Below the pieces are notes generated by a model. It saw only the letters and a list, made by a program, of their open reading frames with translations. It did not search any database and was not told the DNA's origin. Source: Candidatus Peregrinibacteria bacterium (GTDB taxonomy: Bacteria > Patescibacteriota > Gracilibacteria > UBA1369 > UM-FILTER-53-11). From it: a stretch of DNA of 64,000 nt. Location of the stretch: contig JACPMA010000006.1 in NCBI GenBank assembly GCA_016186205.1, forward strand, positions 34,039-98,038, in the 5' to 3' direction. Made by a program: the position numbers and the translations under genes. This document shows positions 51,893 through 59,622 of the stretch, one piece after another. Each line of letters starts with the position of its first letter. The stretch's first letter is position 1.

Positions 51893-52018
51893 TATAATAA
51901 ACCGGCTATGAATAATTCTTCCTTGCTGCGAGCGCACAGCGCGAGCGCGAAGGCCGAAAGCGAAGGAGCCCGAGCGTCCCCGCGATGGGCGACTGAGCGA
52001 GGCCTAAGCTTATAAAAT
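51893..52018 (+). other. TATAAT, GC-rich hairpin repeat and 35-codon frame before manC
   Basis: TATAAT at 51893-51898 is followed at 51908 by a short open frame (35 codons to TAA 52011) made of GCGAGCGC-type repeat. The GATGGGCGACTGAGCGAGG part faintly resembles the 119-bp element. The frame is probably repeat sequence inserted between promoter and manC rather than a gene. Confidence 0.45.
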
Positions 52019-53053
52019 ATGAAGGCAGTGATTTTGGCTGGAGGAACAGGAACGCGGCTCTGGCCCATGAGCCATGACCTTAAACCGAAACAATTCCATG
52101 CGTTTGTGGGAGATCGCACCATGCTTCAGCAAACGTTCGACCGCCTTTCTTTTTTGAAACCGTCGGACATTTTTGTCGCGACGAATGGGGCTTATGAAAG
52201 CCTTGTAAAAAAACAGCTTCCGCAATTGGCGGGTGAAAATCTCATCATTGAGCCGGCTATGCGCGATACTGGACCGTGCATTTGTTTTGCTGCGCATTAC
52301 CTCAAAAAGCTCGGGTTTGAGGACGAAGTTATGACTATCGTCTATGCCGATCATCTTATTCAGAATAACGCAGTCTTTGAAAAAGCTTTGAAGCAAACAG
52401 CAAAACTTGTTCATGACGGCGATCGGCTCGGCGTTGTGGCAGTGCGTGCAAAATACGCAAATCCGAATCTTGGTTATATTAAAATCGGAAAACTTGCGGA
52501 AACCACGGACAGCGGTTTAGAAGTTTATGAACTTGATGAGTTTGTGGAGAAACCCACAGAGGAGCGTGCGAAAAAATTCCTCTATTCTTATAAATATCTA
52601 TGGAATACGGGACTTTATATGTGGAAGGTTTCGACTATTTTGAAGCAATTTCAGAAACTGGCTTTGAAAATTTACCGCGCATCCGCGTCGGAAAAAACGT
52701 ATGAGAAAGCGCAGAAAATTTCCATTGACTACGCGCTCATTGAAAAGATTCCGCCGCGAATGATACGGGTGGTGCCTGCGGAACTCGAATGGAATGACAT
52801 CGGAAATTGGGCCGCACTTCATGAAGAATTTACGCGGGAAGAATTTGAAAATGTAAGCGCTGGCGAGCATATCGCCATTGATACGGAAGGATCCGTGGTG
52901 CTCGGAAATTCCGGGAAACCAATCGTCACCTATGGCGTAAAAAATATGGTGGTGGTTGATACGCCGGAGGCGCTCCTTATTATGCCTAAAGAAAAAGCCT
53001 CTGAAATGAAAAAGATAGTTGAAGAAATTCAGCGGAGGAAAAAAGTAGGCTAA
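52019..53053 (+). CDS. manC: Mannose-1-phosphate guanylyltransferase
   Basis: Makes GDP-mannose from mannose-1-phosphate and GTP for surface glycans. The nucleotidyltransferase signature MKAVILAGGTGTRLWPMS is at the N-terminus, with PKQFHAF, VEKP, WNTGLYMW and ELEWNDIGNW further on. 344 aa: the ManC catalytic part, with the isomerase half carried by the separate cupin gene downstream. The start Met is fixed by the motif, though a TATAAA lies only 2 nt upstream and is unlikely to be its -10; the TATAAT at 51893 is a better candidate. Confidence 0.95.
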   Translation: MKAVILAGGTGTRLWPMSHDLKPKQFHAFVGDRTMLQQTFDRLSFLKPSDIFVATNGAYESLVKKQLPQLAGENLIIEPAMRDTGPCICFAAHYLKKLGFEDEVMTIVYADHLIQNNAVFEKALKQTAKLVHDGDRLGVVAVRAKYANPNLGYIKIGKLAETTDSGLEVYELDEFVEKPTEERAKKFLYSYKYLWNTGLYMWKVSTILKQFQKLALKIYRASASEKTYEKAQKISIDYALIEKIPPRMIRVVPAELEWNDIGNWAALHEEFTREEFENVSAGEHIAIDTEGSVVLGNSGKPIVTYGVKNMVVVDTPEALLIMPKEKASEMKKIVEEIQRRKKVG

Positions 53054-53087
53054 AAAAGTAGGCTAAATATGATATTATGGACGCGTT

Positions 53088-53522
53088 ATGCGTGGAAAAT
53101 TTTTGGCCGATATACAAATAAAACCTAAGCCGTGGGGACGTGAAATCTGGTTTGCGTGGACGCCGCATTATGCCGGAAAAATTTTGGAAATCAAAAAAGG
53201 GCACCGTTTTTCGCTGCAGTATCACGAAAAAAAATGGGAGACACAACTCGTCATTGAAGGAAAAGTGAAATTTACGTACGGCACGCATTCCGCAGGGATG
53301 CGCCTAAAAAAAATGCGTACTAAAATTCTTCAGGCTGGCGAAAAAGTGGATATTCCGGCCGGCATGATTCATCGCGCGCAGGCGCTCGAAAAGACAGTGA
53401 TTTTTGAGGTATCATCGCCGGAGCTTGACGACGTGGTTAAACTTGAGGATGATTACGGAAGAATTGGAAAAGGAAACAATGAAAAGCTTGATAAAAAATT
53501 AGCAAAAATCCCTCGATCCTAA
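53088..53522 (+). CDS. Cupin, mannose-6-phosphate isomerase type II-like (144 aa)
   Basis: Single cupin barrel matching the C-terminal isomerase half of bifunctional ManC/AlgA enzymes: KPWGREIWFAW, GKILEIKKGHRFSLQYHEKKWETQLVIEGK (metal-binding His/Glu), and IPAGMIHRAQALEKTVIFEVSSPELDDVVKLEDDYGR. It would supply mannose-6-phosphate or regulate the neighbouring enzyme. TATTAT (53073-53078) is 9 nt before the ATG. The gap to manC holds a tandem AAAAAAGTAGGCT duplication. Confidence 0.9.
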   Translation: MRGKFLADIQIKPKPWGREIWFAWTPHYAGKILEIKKGHRFSLQYHEKKWETQLVIEGKVKFTYGTHSAGMRLKKMRTKILQAGEKVDIPAGMIHRAQALEKTVIFEVSSPELDDVVKLEDDYGRIGKGNNEKLDKKLAKIPRS

Positions 53523-53550
53523 ATCCTCTACCCTCTATCCTTTTATCTCT

Positions 53551-56500
53551 ATGTTCCGCAAAACTTCTGTCCGCATCGCTCTTATCATCCTCTTTGCTCT
53601 CCTTCTCGGCTATTACGATCTTCCAAGCTCATACCAAAAAATTCCAGGCACGCCGGATGCCTTTGAAAAAGCCAAAGTCCACCTCGGCCTTGATCTGCAA
53701 GGCGGATCGCAGCTCGATTACAAAATCGATCTTCGAAAAGTTCAAGAAAAAGACCGGAAGGCCATTGTGGAAGGAGTAAAAACCGTCATCAATCGCCGCG
53801 TGAATTCGCTGGGAGTTTCGGAACCGAATATTTACACGTCGTCGATCGGCAATGAACAACATCTTATTGTCGAACTTGCTGGCGTGAAAGATCTTAATGA
53901 AGCCAAAAAAATCGTAGGAAAAACCATTCAGCTTGAATTTAAAGAGAAACGCGAAAAAGAAGATCCGAATTACAAACAAACCATCCGCACGCTGGCGCAA
54001 TCTATTTTGAAAAAAACGACTGATCCAAAAATTTCTTTCGAAGCTATCGGCGAAGAAGAAACCCATGCTTCGCCGGGAAAAGTACGATTTATTGACGGAG
54101 ATTGGCTGTTCCAAAGCCAAATTCCGGATGAGAAACTTGCAGCAGCCATTTCGCAAGCTCCTATTGGAAAAGTTCTCCCGCGTGTTCTTGAAAGCGAAAC
54201 TTTCAAAGGACTTTTTATAATAAAAATGCTGGAAAATAGGAGTGCCGCCGATCTTCCGTCGGATGAAAAATCCCTTCAGGTAAGCCATCTTCTCATTTCT
54301 TATCGCGGCGCCGAGAAAGCCTCTGAAACCGTTACGCGCAGCAAAGAAGAAGCGGAAAAACTAGGCAAAGATTTATTAGCACAACTCAAAGCAGGAGCTA
54401 AATTTGAAAAACTTGCGAAAGAAAATTCTGATGATACGGGCTCAAAAGATTCCGGAGGCAAACTGCCCGGTCCGGTGAAATCCGATGGCGGTTATGTTCC
54501 TTCTTTTACAAATGCCGCATTGAAGCTCGCGCAAGAAGGAGAATATTCCGAAGTTACGGAATCGCCGTTCGGCTTCCATATCATACGCGCGGATGATTTC
54601 ACTCAAATAAAATACCAACAGATTTTTGTTTCAACAGAACCTGATCCATGGCAAGAAACCGGTTTATCCGGCGAGCAATTTGAACGTGCCGATGTAAGCT
54701 TTGATAATTTTCTCCAGCCGACCGTTTCAATAAAATTCAATGAAGAAGGCGCCAAACTTTTTGAAGAAATCACGGCGCGCAACGTCAATAAACCTGTGGC
54801 GATTTTTGTCGGCGGAACGCTTATTTCCCAGCCAAACGTGAATGAAAAAATTTCCGGCGGGGATGCGGTGATTACCGGAAGATTTACAGTAGAAGAAGCA
54901 CAGGCGCTCGCGCGGGATCTAAATACCGGAGCAATTCCGGCGCCTGTGATTTTAAGCGGACAATATACAATCGGCGCCACGCTTGGGCAGGAAGCGCTTT
55001 CCACAAGTCTCAAAGCGGGCATCATCGGACTCGTCATTATCGCGATCTTCATGGTTCTTTATTACCGTCTGCCTGGATTTGTTGCTGTTGTCGCGCTCGG
55101 CATATATACGGCTCTATTACTCTTTCTTGTTAAATCAGAACTTCCTCTGCCTGTTGCGCTCGGCATCGCAGTTCTCGTTTTTATAGCCATAATTTATCAA
55201 ATTTTGCGATCAAAAGAAGACGGATGGGAAAAATTCGTCACGTTTGTGCTTGCGTGTTTCGTGCTTTTTTTCGTCACGTTTCTTTTGAGCAACGCCGTGG
55301 TTCTGACGCTCGCCGGCGTGGCAGGCGTAATACTCTCCATCGGCATGGCGGTTGATGCAAACATCCTCATTTTTGAACGCACAAAAGAAGAAATCCGCGC
55401 AGGCCGTCCCCTTTCCTCCGCCATCGATGTCGGTTTTGACCGCGCATGGAGTTCGATCCGCGATTCAAACTTTTCCTCGCTCATCACTTGCGCAATCCTG
55501 TTTTATTTTGGAACTTCCATCATTCAAGGATTCGCTTTCAACTTGGCTGCCGGCATTTTGATTTCCATGTTCACGGCCATTACGATTACAAAAACTCTTC
55601 TCACGGCCGTTATGCGCACGCGTTTGGGTGAAAAATTCTGGCTCTGGGGCGTATCGCCTTCGGGGGCGGATCACAAGACATATCATATTATTGAAAAAAC
55701 GAAAGTATGGTTTACGCTTTCAGGCAGCGTGCTTGCAATAAGCCTCGTAGTGCTTGTCATATTCGGACTAAAACTCGGTATTGATTTTAATGGCGGGACG
55801 CTACTCGATATCACGTTTTCAAAACCTGTGACTGCCGAAGAAATAAAGGGCGAGCTGAAAAATATTCAGGAAGTGTTAAATGCCGACGCTGCTTCCGGAA
55901 AAACTGCACTATCAAGCAACCCTGCGCTTGAAAGCGGGAAAAAATCAATAGAGCTCGTTAATGGACGTATTGTGCCGAGCGGCGAAAATCAAGTTCTCAT
56001 CAATATAGAGCATATCGATAATGAAACGCATGAAAAAATCCTTGGCAGCTTGCAGAAAAAATTCGGCGAAGTCACGGAAAATCGCTTCACGACAATAGGT
56101 CCTGTGGTTGGAGAAACGCTCAAGAAAAAAGCGGTATTTGCGGTAATCATCGCTATGGCCATGATTATTCTCTATATCACTTTCGCATTCCGAAAAATTC
56201 CGAAGCGCGTGAGTCCGTGGAAGTTCGGCGTGTGCGCCATTGTAGCGCTTATGCACGACGTGCTGATTCCCATAGGCGTATTTGCTGTTTTTAGATTCGA
56301 GGTGGATGCGCTTTTTATAACTGCTATTTTGACTGTCCTTGGCTTTTCTGTGCATGACACAATCGTAGTGTTCGACCGTATCCGCGAAAATTTAAAATAT
56401 CAGGAACGCGATGAAACTTTTACCCATGTCGCCAATAAAAGCATGTCGCAAACTATGGCACGGTCCATCAACACCTCACTCACTACGCTCATCACTTTGA

Positions 56501-56640
56501 TGACGCTTTTGCTGTTCGGCAGCGCTTCGATTTTCAATTTCATTCTTGTTCTTGTGATCGGCATCGTTGTGGGAACATATTCTTCGATTTTCATCGCAAG
56601 TCCGCTCCTCGTGCTGTGGCAGAAAAAATCGCAGCAATAG
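53551..56640 (+). CDS. secDF: SecD-SecF fusion with an inserted parvulin domain (1029 aa)
   Basis: Proton-driven accessory of the Sec translocon. SecD part: N-terminal helix, VHLGLDLQGGSQLDYKID, then the P1 region. Inside P1, residues about 242-352, sits a parvulin/PpiC-type peptidyl-prolyl isomerase domain (LQVSHLLIS, AKFEKLAKENSDD, GGKLPGPVKSDGGYVPSF, SEVTESPFGFHIIRADD). The SecD membrane block follows (GMAVDANILIFERTKEEIRAG), then SecF (GIDFNGGTLLDITF, VHDTIVVFDRIRENL). Fused SecDF is common in some phyla; the isomerase insertion is unusual. It would face outside, where it could help fold emerging proteins. The frame is continuous. Confidence 0.95.
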   Translation: MFRKTSVRIALIILFALLLGYYDLPSSYQKIPGTPDAFEKAKVHLGLDLQGGSQLDYKIDLRKVQEKDRKAIVEGVKTVINRRVNSLGVSEPNIYTSSIGNEQHLIVELAGVKDLNEAKKIVGKTIQLEFKEKREKEDPNYKQTIRTLAQSILKKTTDPKISFEAIGEEETHASPGKVRFIDGDWLFQSQIPDEKLAAAISQAPIGKVLPRVLESETFKGLFIIKMLENRSAADLPSDEKSLQVSHLLISYRGAEKASETVTRSKEEAEKLGKDLLAQLKAGAKFEKLAKENSDDTGSKDSGGKLPGPVKSDGGYVPSFTNAALKLAQEGEYSEVTESPFGFHIIRADDFTQIKYQQIFVSTEPDPWQETGLSGEQFERADVSFDNFLQPTVSIKFNEEGAKLFEEITARNVNKPVAIFVGGTLISQPNVNEKISGGDAVITGRFTVEEAQALARDLNTGAIPAPVILSGQYTIGATLGQEALSTSLKAGIIGLVIIAIFMVLYYRLPGFVAVVALGIYTALLLFLVKSELPLPVALGIAVLVFIAIIYQILRSKEDGWEKFVTFVLACFVLFFVTFLLSNAVVLTLAGVAGVILSIGMAVDANILIFERTKEEIRAGRPLSSAIDVGFDRAWSSIRDSNFSSLITCAILFYFGTSIIQGFAFNLAAGILISMFTAITITKTLLTAVMRTRLGEKFWLWGVSPSGADHKTYHIIEKTKVWFTLSGSVLAISLVVLVIFGLKLGIDFNGGTLLDITFSKPVTAEEIKGELKNIQEVLNADAASGKTALSSNPALESGKKSIELVNGRIVPSGENQVLINIEHIDNETHEKILGSLQKKFGEVTENRFTTIGPVVGETLKKKAVFAVIIAMAMIILYITFAFRKIPKRVSPWKFGVCAIVALMHDVLIPIGVFAVFRFEVDALFITAILTVLGFSVHDTIVVFDRIRENLKYQERDETFTHVANKSMSQTMARSINTSLTTLITLMTLLLFGSASIFNFILVLVIGIVVGTYSSIFIASPLLVLWQKKSQQ

Positions 56641-56870
56641 GCATGACGCTAGCAGCTAGATTGCCTTCGTCGAACCGGCTCGGCTTCGCTGCTGGCTGCG
56701 CATTTTTTCGACCCGGCCTGCATGCGGCTCGGCCTAGCATGTACGGCCTCGCCGCGGCCTCTGGATTGCCGCTCCGATAGTCGCGGCACTTTGCTGCGCA
56801 AAACATGATCCATCGGCCTAGCAGGCCGCAATGGTCTCAAAAATGCATCCGCCAGCAGCGAGCCTTCATG
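56641..56870. repeat. GC-rich palindromic repeat region
   Basis: About 230 bp with many hairpins (for example GGCCT-AGC-AGGCC). The start shares GATTGCCTTCGTCGAA and CGGCTCGGCTTCG with the 19559-19751 element. No gene. Confidence 0.7.
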
Positions 56871-56871
56871 A

Positions 56872-56877
56872 TATAAT
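56872..56877 (+). promoter_or_regulatory. -10 box of Cys-rich gene 2
   Basis: TATAAT 6 nt before the ATG at 56884; leaderless geometry. Confidence 0.6.
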
Positions 56878-56883
56878 TTTGTT

Positions 56884-57843
56884 ATGAATTTTCTTGAAGA
56901 ACTTGAGCAACTACGGCTTAAAACGCCGCGTATACACAATATTAATATCGGTTCGGAAAATTCGGACTACTGCACGCATTCGGACAAAAATAAAAATTGC
57001 TACCTTCTATTTGCGGCGAATTTCAATGAAGACTGCCTTTATGGCGGCATTGTGCTGAATTCCCGCGATTGCATGGACATCAATTACTGCGAGTACTCGG
57101 AGCTCTGTTACGATTGCCTCGACATCGACCACTGCTATAACTGTATGACGAGCCAAGATCTGAAAAACTGTTCCGACTGCAAATTTTGCTATGACTGCGT
57201 GGGATGCCAAAACTGCTTCGGATGTGTTGGGCTGCGGCAAAAACAGTACCATTTTTTCAATGAACCGCTTTCAAAAGAAGAATATGAAAAAAGAATTGCA
57301 GCATATGATTTTAAAAACCGTGAAACATGGAAGCAGATTTTCCCTCCATTCATAGATCTCATGAAAAAAATCCCTCGACGGGCCGCACACTTAACGCAAT
57401 CCGAAAACTGCACCGGTGAATTTGTAATCCGCAGTAAAAATTGCTTCGCCTGTTTCGACGCCCACGAATCGCAAGACTGTTTTTATCTCCAGGACGTGTG
57501 GCGCACAAAAGACTCTGCGGACCTAACATTTTCAGACGGCACCGAGCTCTGCTACGAATGTTTTTCGCTCGGCCTCGGATGCTACAACTGCAATTTCTGC
57601 AATTTTATCCGTGGGTGTTCTGACTGCGAATACTGCGAACTCTGCTTCAATTGCAAACACTGCTTTGGCTGCGTTGGCTTACAAAGCAAAGAATTTTATA
57701 TTTTGAACCAACCTTATTCGCGCGAGGACTATTTTAAAAAAGTGGCTGAAATAAAAGCTCAAATGCGCGCTGAAGGTGCTTACGGCAAACATCTCCCAAC
57801 GACATACAAATATGAAGATACGGCGGCAGTGTATTGGAAATGA
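56884..57843 (+). CDS. Cys-rich repeat protein, paralogue 2
   Basis: 319 aa, about 40 Cys. Same organisation as paralogues at 20721 and 58684: start FLEELEQLRLKTPRI, then dense repeats (CDIDHCYNC-like CLDIDHCYNC, CSDCKFCYDCVGCQNC), the module CFGCVGLRQKQYHFFNEPLSKEEYEKRI, a helical spacer, a second repeat half (CYNCNFCNFIRGCSDCEYC) and again CFGCVGLQSKEFYILNQPYSREDY. The CxxC spacing would suit binding of several Zn or FeS centres in a repeat fold. No signal peptide or membrane segment. Role unknown. Its 3' side carries a palindrome. Confidence 0.88.
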   Translation: MNFLEELEQLRLKTPRIHNINIGSENSDYCTHSDKNKNCYLLFAANFNEDCLYGGIVLNSRDCMDINYCEYSELCYDCLDIDHCYNCMTSQDLKNCSDCKFCYDCVGCQNCFGCVGLRQKQYHFFNEPLSKEEYEKRIAAYDFKNRETWKQIFPPFIDLMKKIPRRAAHLTQSENCTGEFVIRSKNCFACFDAHESQDCFYLQDVWRTKDSADLTFSDGTELCYECFSLGLGCYNCNFCNFIRGCSDCEYCELCFNCKHCFGCVGLQSKEFYILNQPYSREDYFKKVAEIKAQMRAEGAYGKHLPTTYKYEDTAAVYWK

Positions 57844-57850
57844 ACTTGTA

Positions 57851-57872
57851 AATATAGTTATGTAACTATATT
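57851..57872. promoter_or_regulatory. Perfect 10-bp inverted repeat before the HTH/nuclease gene
   Basis: AATATAGTTA-TG-TAACTATATT, 14 bp before the ATG at 57887. Fits an operator bound by the HTH protein encoded next, or a weak terminator of the previous gene (no T-run). Confidence 0.55.
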
Positions 57873-57886
57873 ATTAAGTTATATTT

Positions 57887-58564
57887 ATGAAATTAAAAGA
57901 AAAACAATTCGCAATTCTTTTACGTAAACAGGGAAAATCTTACAAAGAAATACTTTCTGAAATTCCGCATGTTTCGAAATCCACAATTTCTAAATGGCTT
58001 TCGAAATTGCACTTATCACAAAAGGAACACACACTTTTACAAAAAAACATTGGTGAAAGAATACATAAGGGTTTATTAAAAGCTCTAGCAACAAAACGCA
58101 ATGTAAAACAACGGAGAATAGAAAAAATTCGCGTTCAGGCACAGAAAACGTTTGCTAAATGTTTTACAGATCCTTTTTTCATTAGCGGAATCATACTCTA
58201 TTGGGCAGAAGGTGCTAAAACAACTGAAAGGGTGCTTTTTATGAATTCTGATCCAAGATTAATTACGCTTATGTTACGATGGTTTCAAAAATTTTTAAAA
58301 ATAGCGAAAGAACGATTCCGATTGCGTTTGTATATCCATAGAATATACGCAAATGAAAACCTCGAAAGATTTTGGCAAGATATTATTCAGTTACCCGCTC
58401 GACAGTTTTTAAAAACTATATACAAACCAACTCCGCATACTATCAAGAAAAATCCACTATATTGCGGCTGTATCCGCATCGATGCTGGTGGCGTAAATGA
58501 ATTTCACATGATAAAGTTTTGGGAAGAATTACTTGCAGGAAAATTTAATCTCATGCACCCGTAG
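57887..58564 (+). CDS. HTH protein with LAGLIDADG-like endonuclease region, overlapping a tRNA gene
   Basis: 225 aa. Residues about 5-45 form a helix-turn-helix (AILLRKQGKSYKEILSEIPHVSKSTISKWLSKL). Residues about 95-220 contain SGIILYWAEGAKTTERVLFMNSDPRLITLMLRWF, the pattern of a family related to LAGLIDADG homing endonucleases, and a later repeat-like LYCGCIRIDAGGVNEF. The 3' end overlaps tRNA-Arg(TCG) by 10 bp, so its last residues (MHP) and stop are tRNA bases. AT content is higher than in the neighbours. It separates two Cys-rich paralogues. The endonuclease call is moderate; transfer to a tRNA locus is inference. Confidence 0.8.
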   Translation: MKLKEKQFAILLRKQGKSYKEILSEIPHVSKSTISKWLSKLHLSQKEHTLLQKNIGERIHKGLLKALATKRNVKQRRIEKIRVQAQKTFAKCFTDPFFISGIILYWAEGAKTTERVLFMNSDPRLITLMLRWFQKFLKIAKERFRLRLYIHRIYANENLERFWQDIIQLPARQFLKTIYKPTPHTIKKNPLYCGCIRIDAGGVNEFHMIKFWEELLAGKFNLMHP

Positions 58565-58629
58565 TGTAACGGATAACACATCGGCCTTCGAAGCCGCTGA
58601 TGGGGGTTCGAATCCCTCCGGGTGCACCA
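58555..58629 (+). tRNA. tRNA-Arg (anticodon TCG)
   Basis: Full cloverleaf: acceptor GCACCCG/CGGGTGC, D arm GTGT/ACAC, anticodon loop CTTCGAA, T arm GGGGG-TTCGAAT-CCCTC, CCA encoded. Position 27-43 of the anticodon stem is mismatched. The first 10 bases are also the end of the preceding gene. Confidence 0.93.
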
Positions 58630-58671
58630 TCACGCGAGCCGCGCAGCGGCGAGCGCTTTAAGAAAAAATGT

Positions 58672-58677
58672 TATAAT
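58672..58677 (+). promoter_or_regulatory. -10 box of Cys-rich gene 3
   Basis: TATAAT 6 nt before a GTG start at 58684. The gap between the tRNA and this box holds a GCGAGC...GCGAGCGC hairpin. Confidence 0.65.
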
Positions 58678-58683
58678 CGAGCG

Positions 58684-59622
58684 GTGCAGGCTCTTGAGTT
58701 TATAAAAGAATTCCAACGTCTTTACAAAACCACACCGCAAATTTCCCACTGGACGCGGCAGAGCGAGAATTGCGATTATGGAGACATAATTGTCGTCTCG
58801 CGCAATTGCTACCTTTGTTTTTGGAGCTCGAACCTGGAAAACTGCTTTTACTGCCATGAATCCCGCAAAAATCGATTCTGCGGGGATTTAAATATGTGCG
58901 AAGACTGCGAGCTCTGCTACGAATGCATCGACTCCTCAAAATGCTACAACTCAAATTTCTTACAAGACTGCAAACAGTGCACTGACTGCGAATATGGCTA
59001 CGGACTCATCGGCTGCAATAATTGCTTCGGCTGCGCAGGATTGCGAAGAAAAGAATTCCACATTTTCAATAAACCGTATTCTCGCGAAAAATATGCGGAA
59101 AAATTAAAGGAAATCAAAAAGTGGCCGCCCAAAAAAATCCGCGAGGAGTTCGAAAAAATAAAAGAGGCGACGCCACGCGTATTCATGCACCAACTCGATA
59201 ATGAAAACTGCTTCGGCGATTACCTCCACCACTCCAAAAACTGCTACTGGTGCTTTGACAGCTACTTGTGCGAAGACTCAATGTACATTTTCAATGCGAA
59301 CCTTGAACGAGGCACAAAAGACTGCATTGACTGCGGACCGATCGCAAATACCTTTGAGCGCTGCTATGACATAGCCTTTTGCGGATTTATGTTCGACTGC
59401 TCCCACTGCTATTGGTGCGATTATTTATATAACTGCGAATGGATGATAAACAGCTGGGATTCGAATCATTGTTTCGGCTGCATTTATGTGAAAAATAAAG
59501 AATATCTCTTCCTCAATAAACCAATTTCGAAGGCAGAATATGAAAAAATCACGCCACACATCAAAAAAGAACTTGCCCAAATCGGCATTCGGGATTTATA
59601 TGGACTTGTACATTACTCCTAA
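58684..59622 (+). CDS. Cys-rich repeat protein, paralogue 3
   Basis: 312 aa from GTG 58684, which follows a TATAAT by 6 nt and places the conserved FIKEFQRLYKTTPQ segment at the N-terminus, as in the paralogues; the longer frame back to 58600 would cross the tRNA. Same two-half build: NCYLCFWSSNLENCFYC, CEDCELCYEC, CNNCFGCAGLRRKEFHIFNKPYSREKYAEKL, spacer, NCYWCFDSYLCEDS, CYWCDYLYNC, HCFGCIYVKNKEYLFLNKPISKAEY. More diverged from paralogues 1 and 2 than they are from each other. Adjoins hflX (TAAATG). Unknown function. Confidence 0.87.
   Translation: MQALEFIKEFQRLYKTTPQISHWTRQSENCDYGDIIVVSRNCYLCFWSSNLENCFYCHESRKNRFCGDLNMCEDCELCYECIDSSKCYNSNFLQDCKQCTDCEYGYGLIGCNNCFGCAGLRRKEFHIFNKPYSREKYAEKLKEIKKWPPKKIREEFEKIKEATPRVFMHQLDNENCFGDYLHHSKNCYWCFDSYLCEDSMYIFNANLERGTKDCIDCGPIANTFERCYDIAFCGFMFDCSHCYWCDYLYNCEWMINSWDSNHCFGCIYVKNKEYLFLNKPISKAEYEKITPHIKKELAQIGIRDLYGLVHYS

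Noticed and set aside
49457..57384. Frame-independent TGA recoding (as in some Patescibacteria)
   Set aside because: Clear genes such as recG, the methyltransferase and Cys-rich protein 2 end at TGA where their families end, with no in-frame TGA needed elsewhere.
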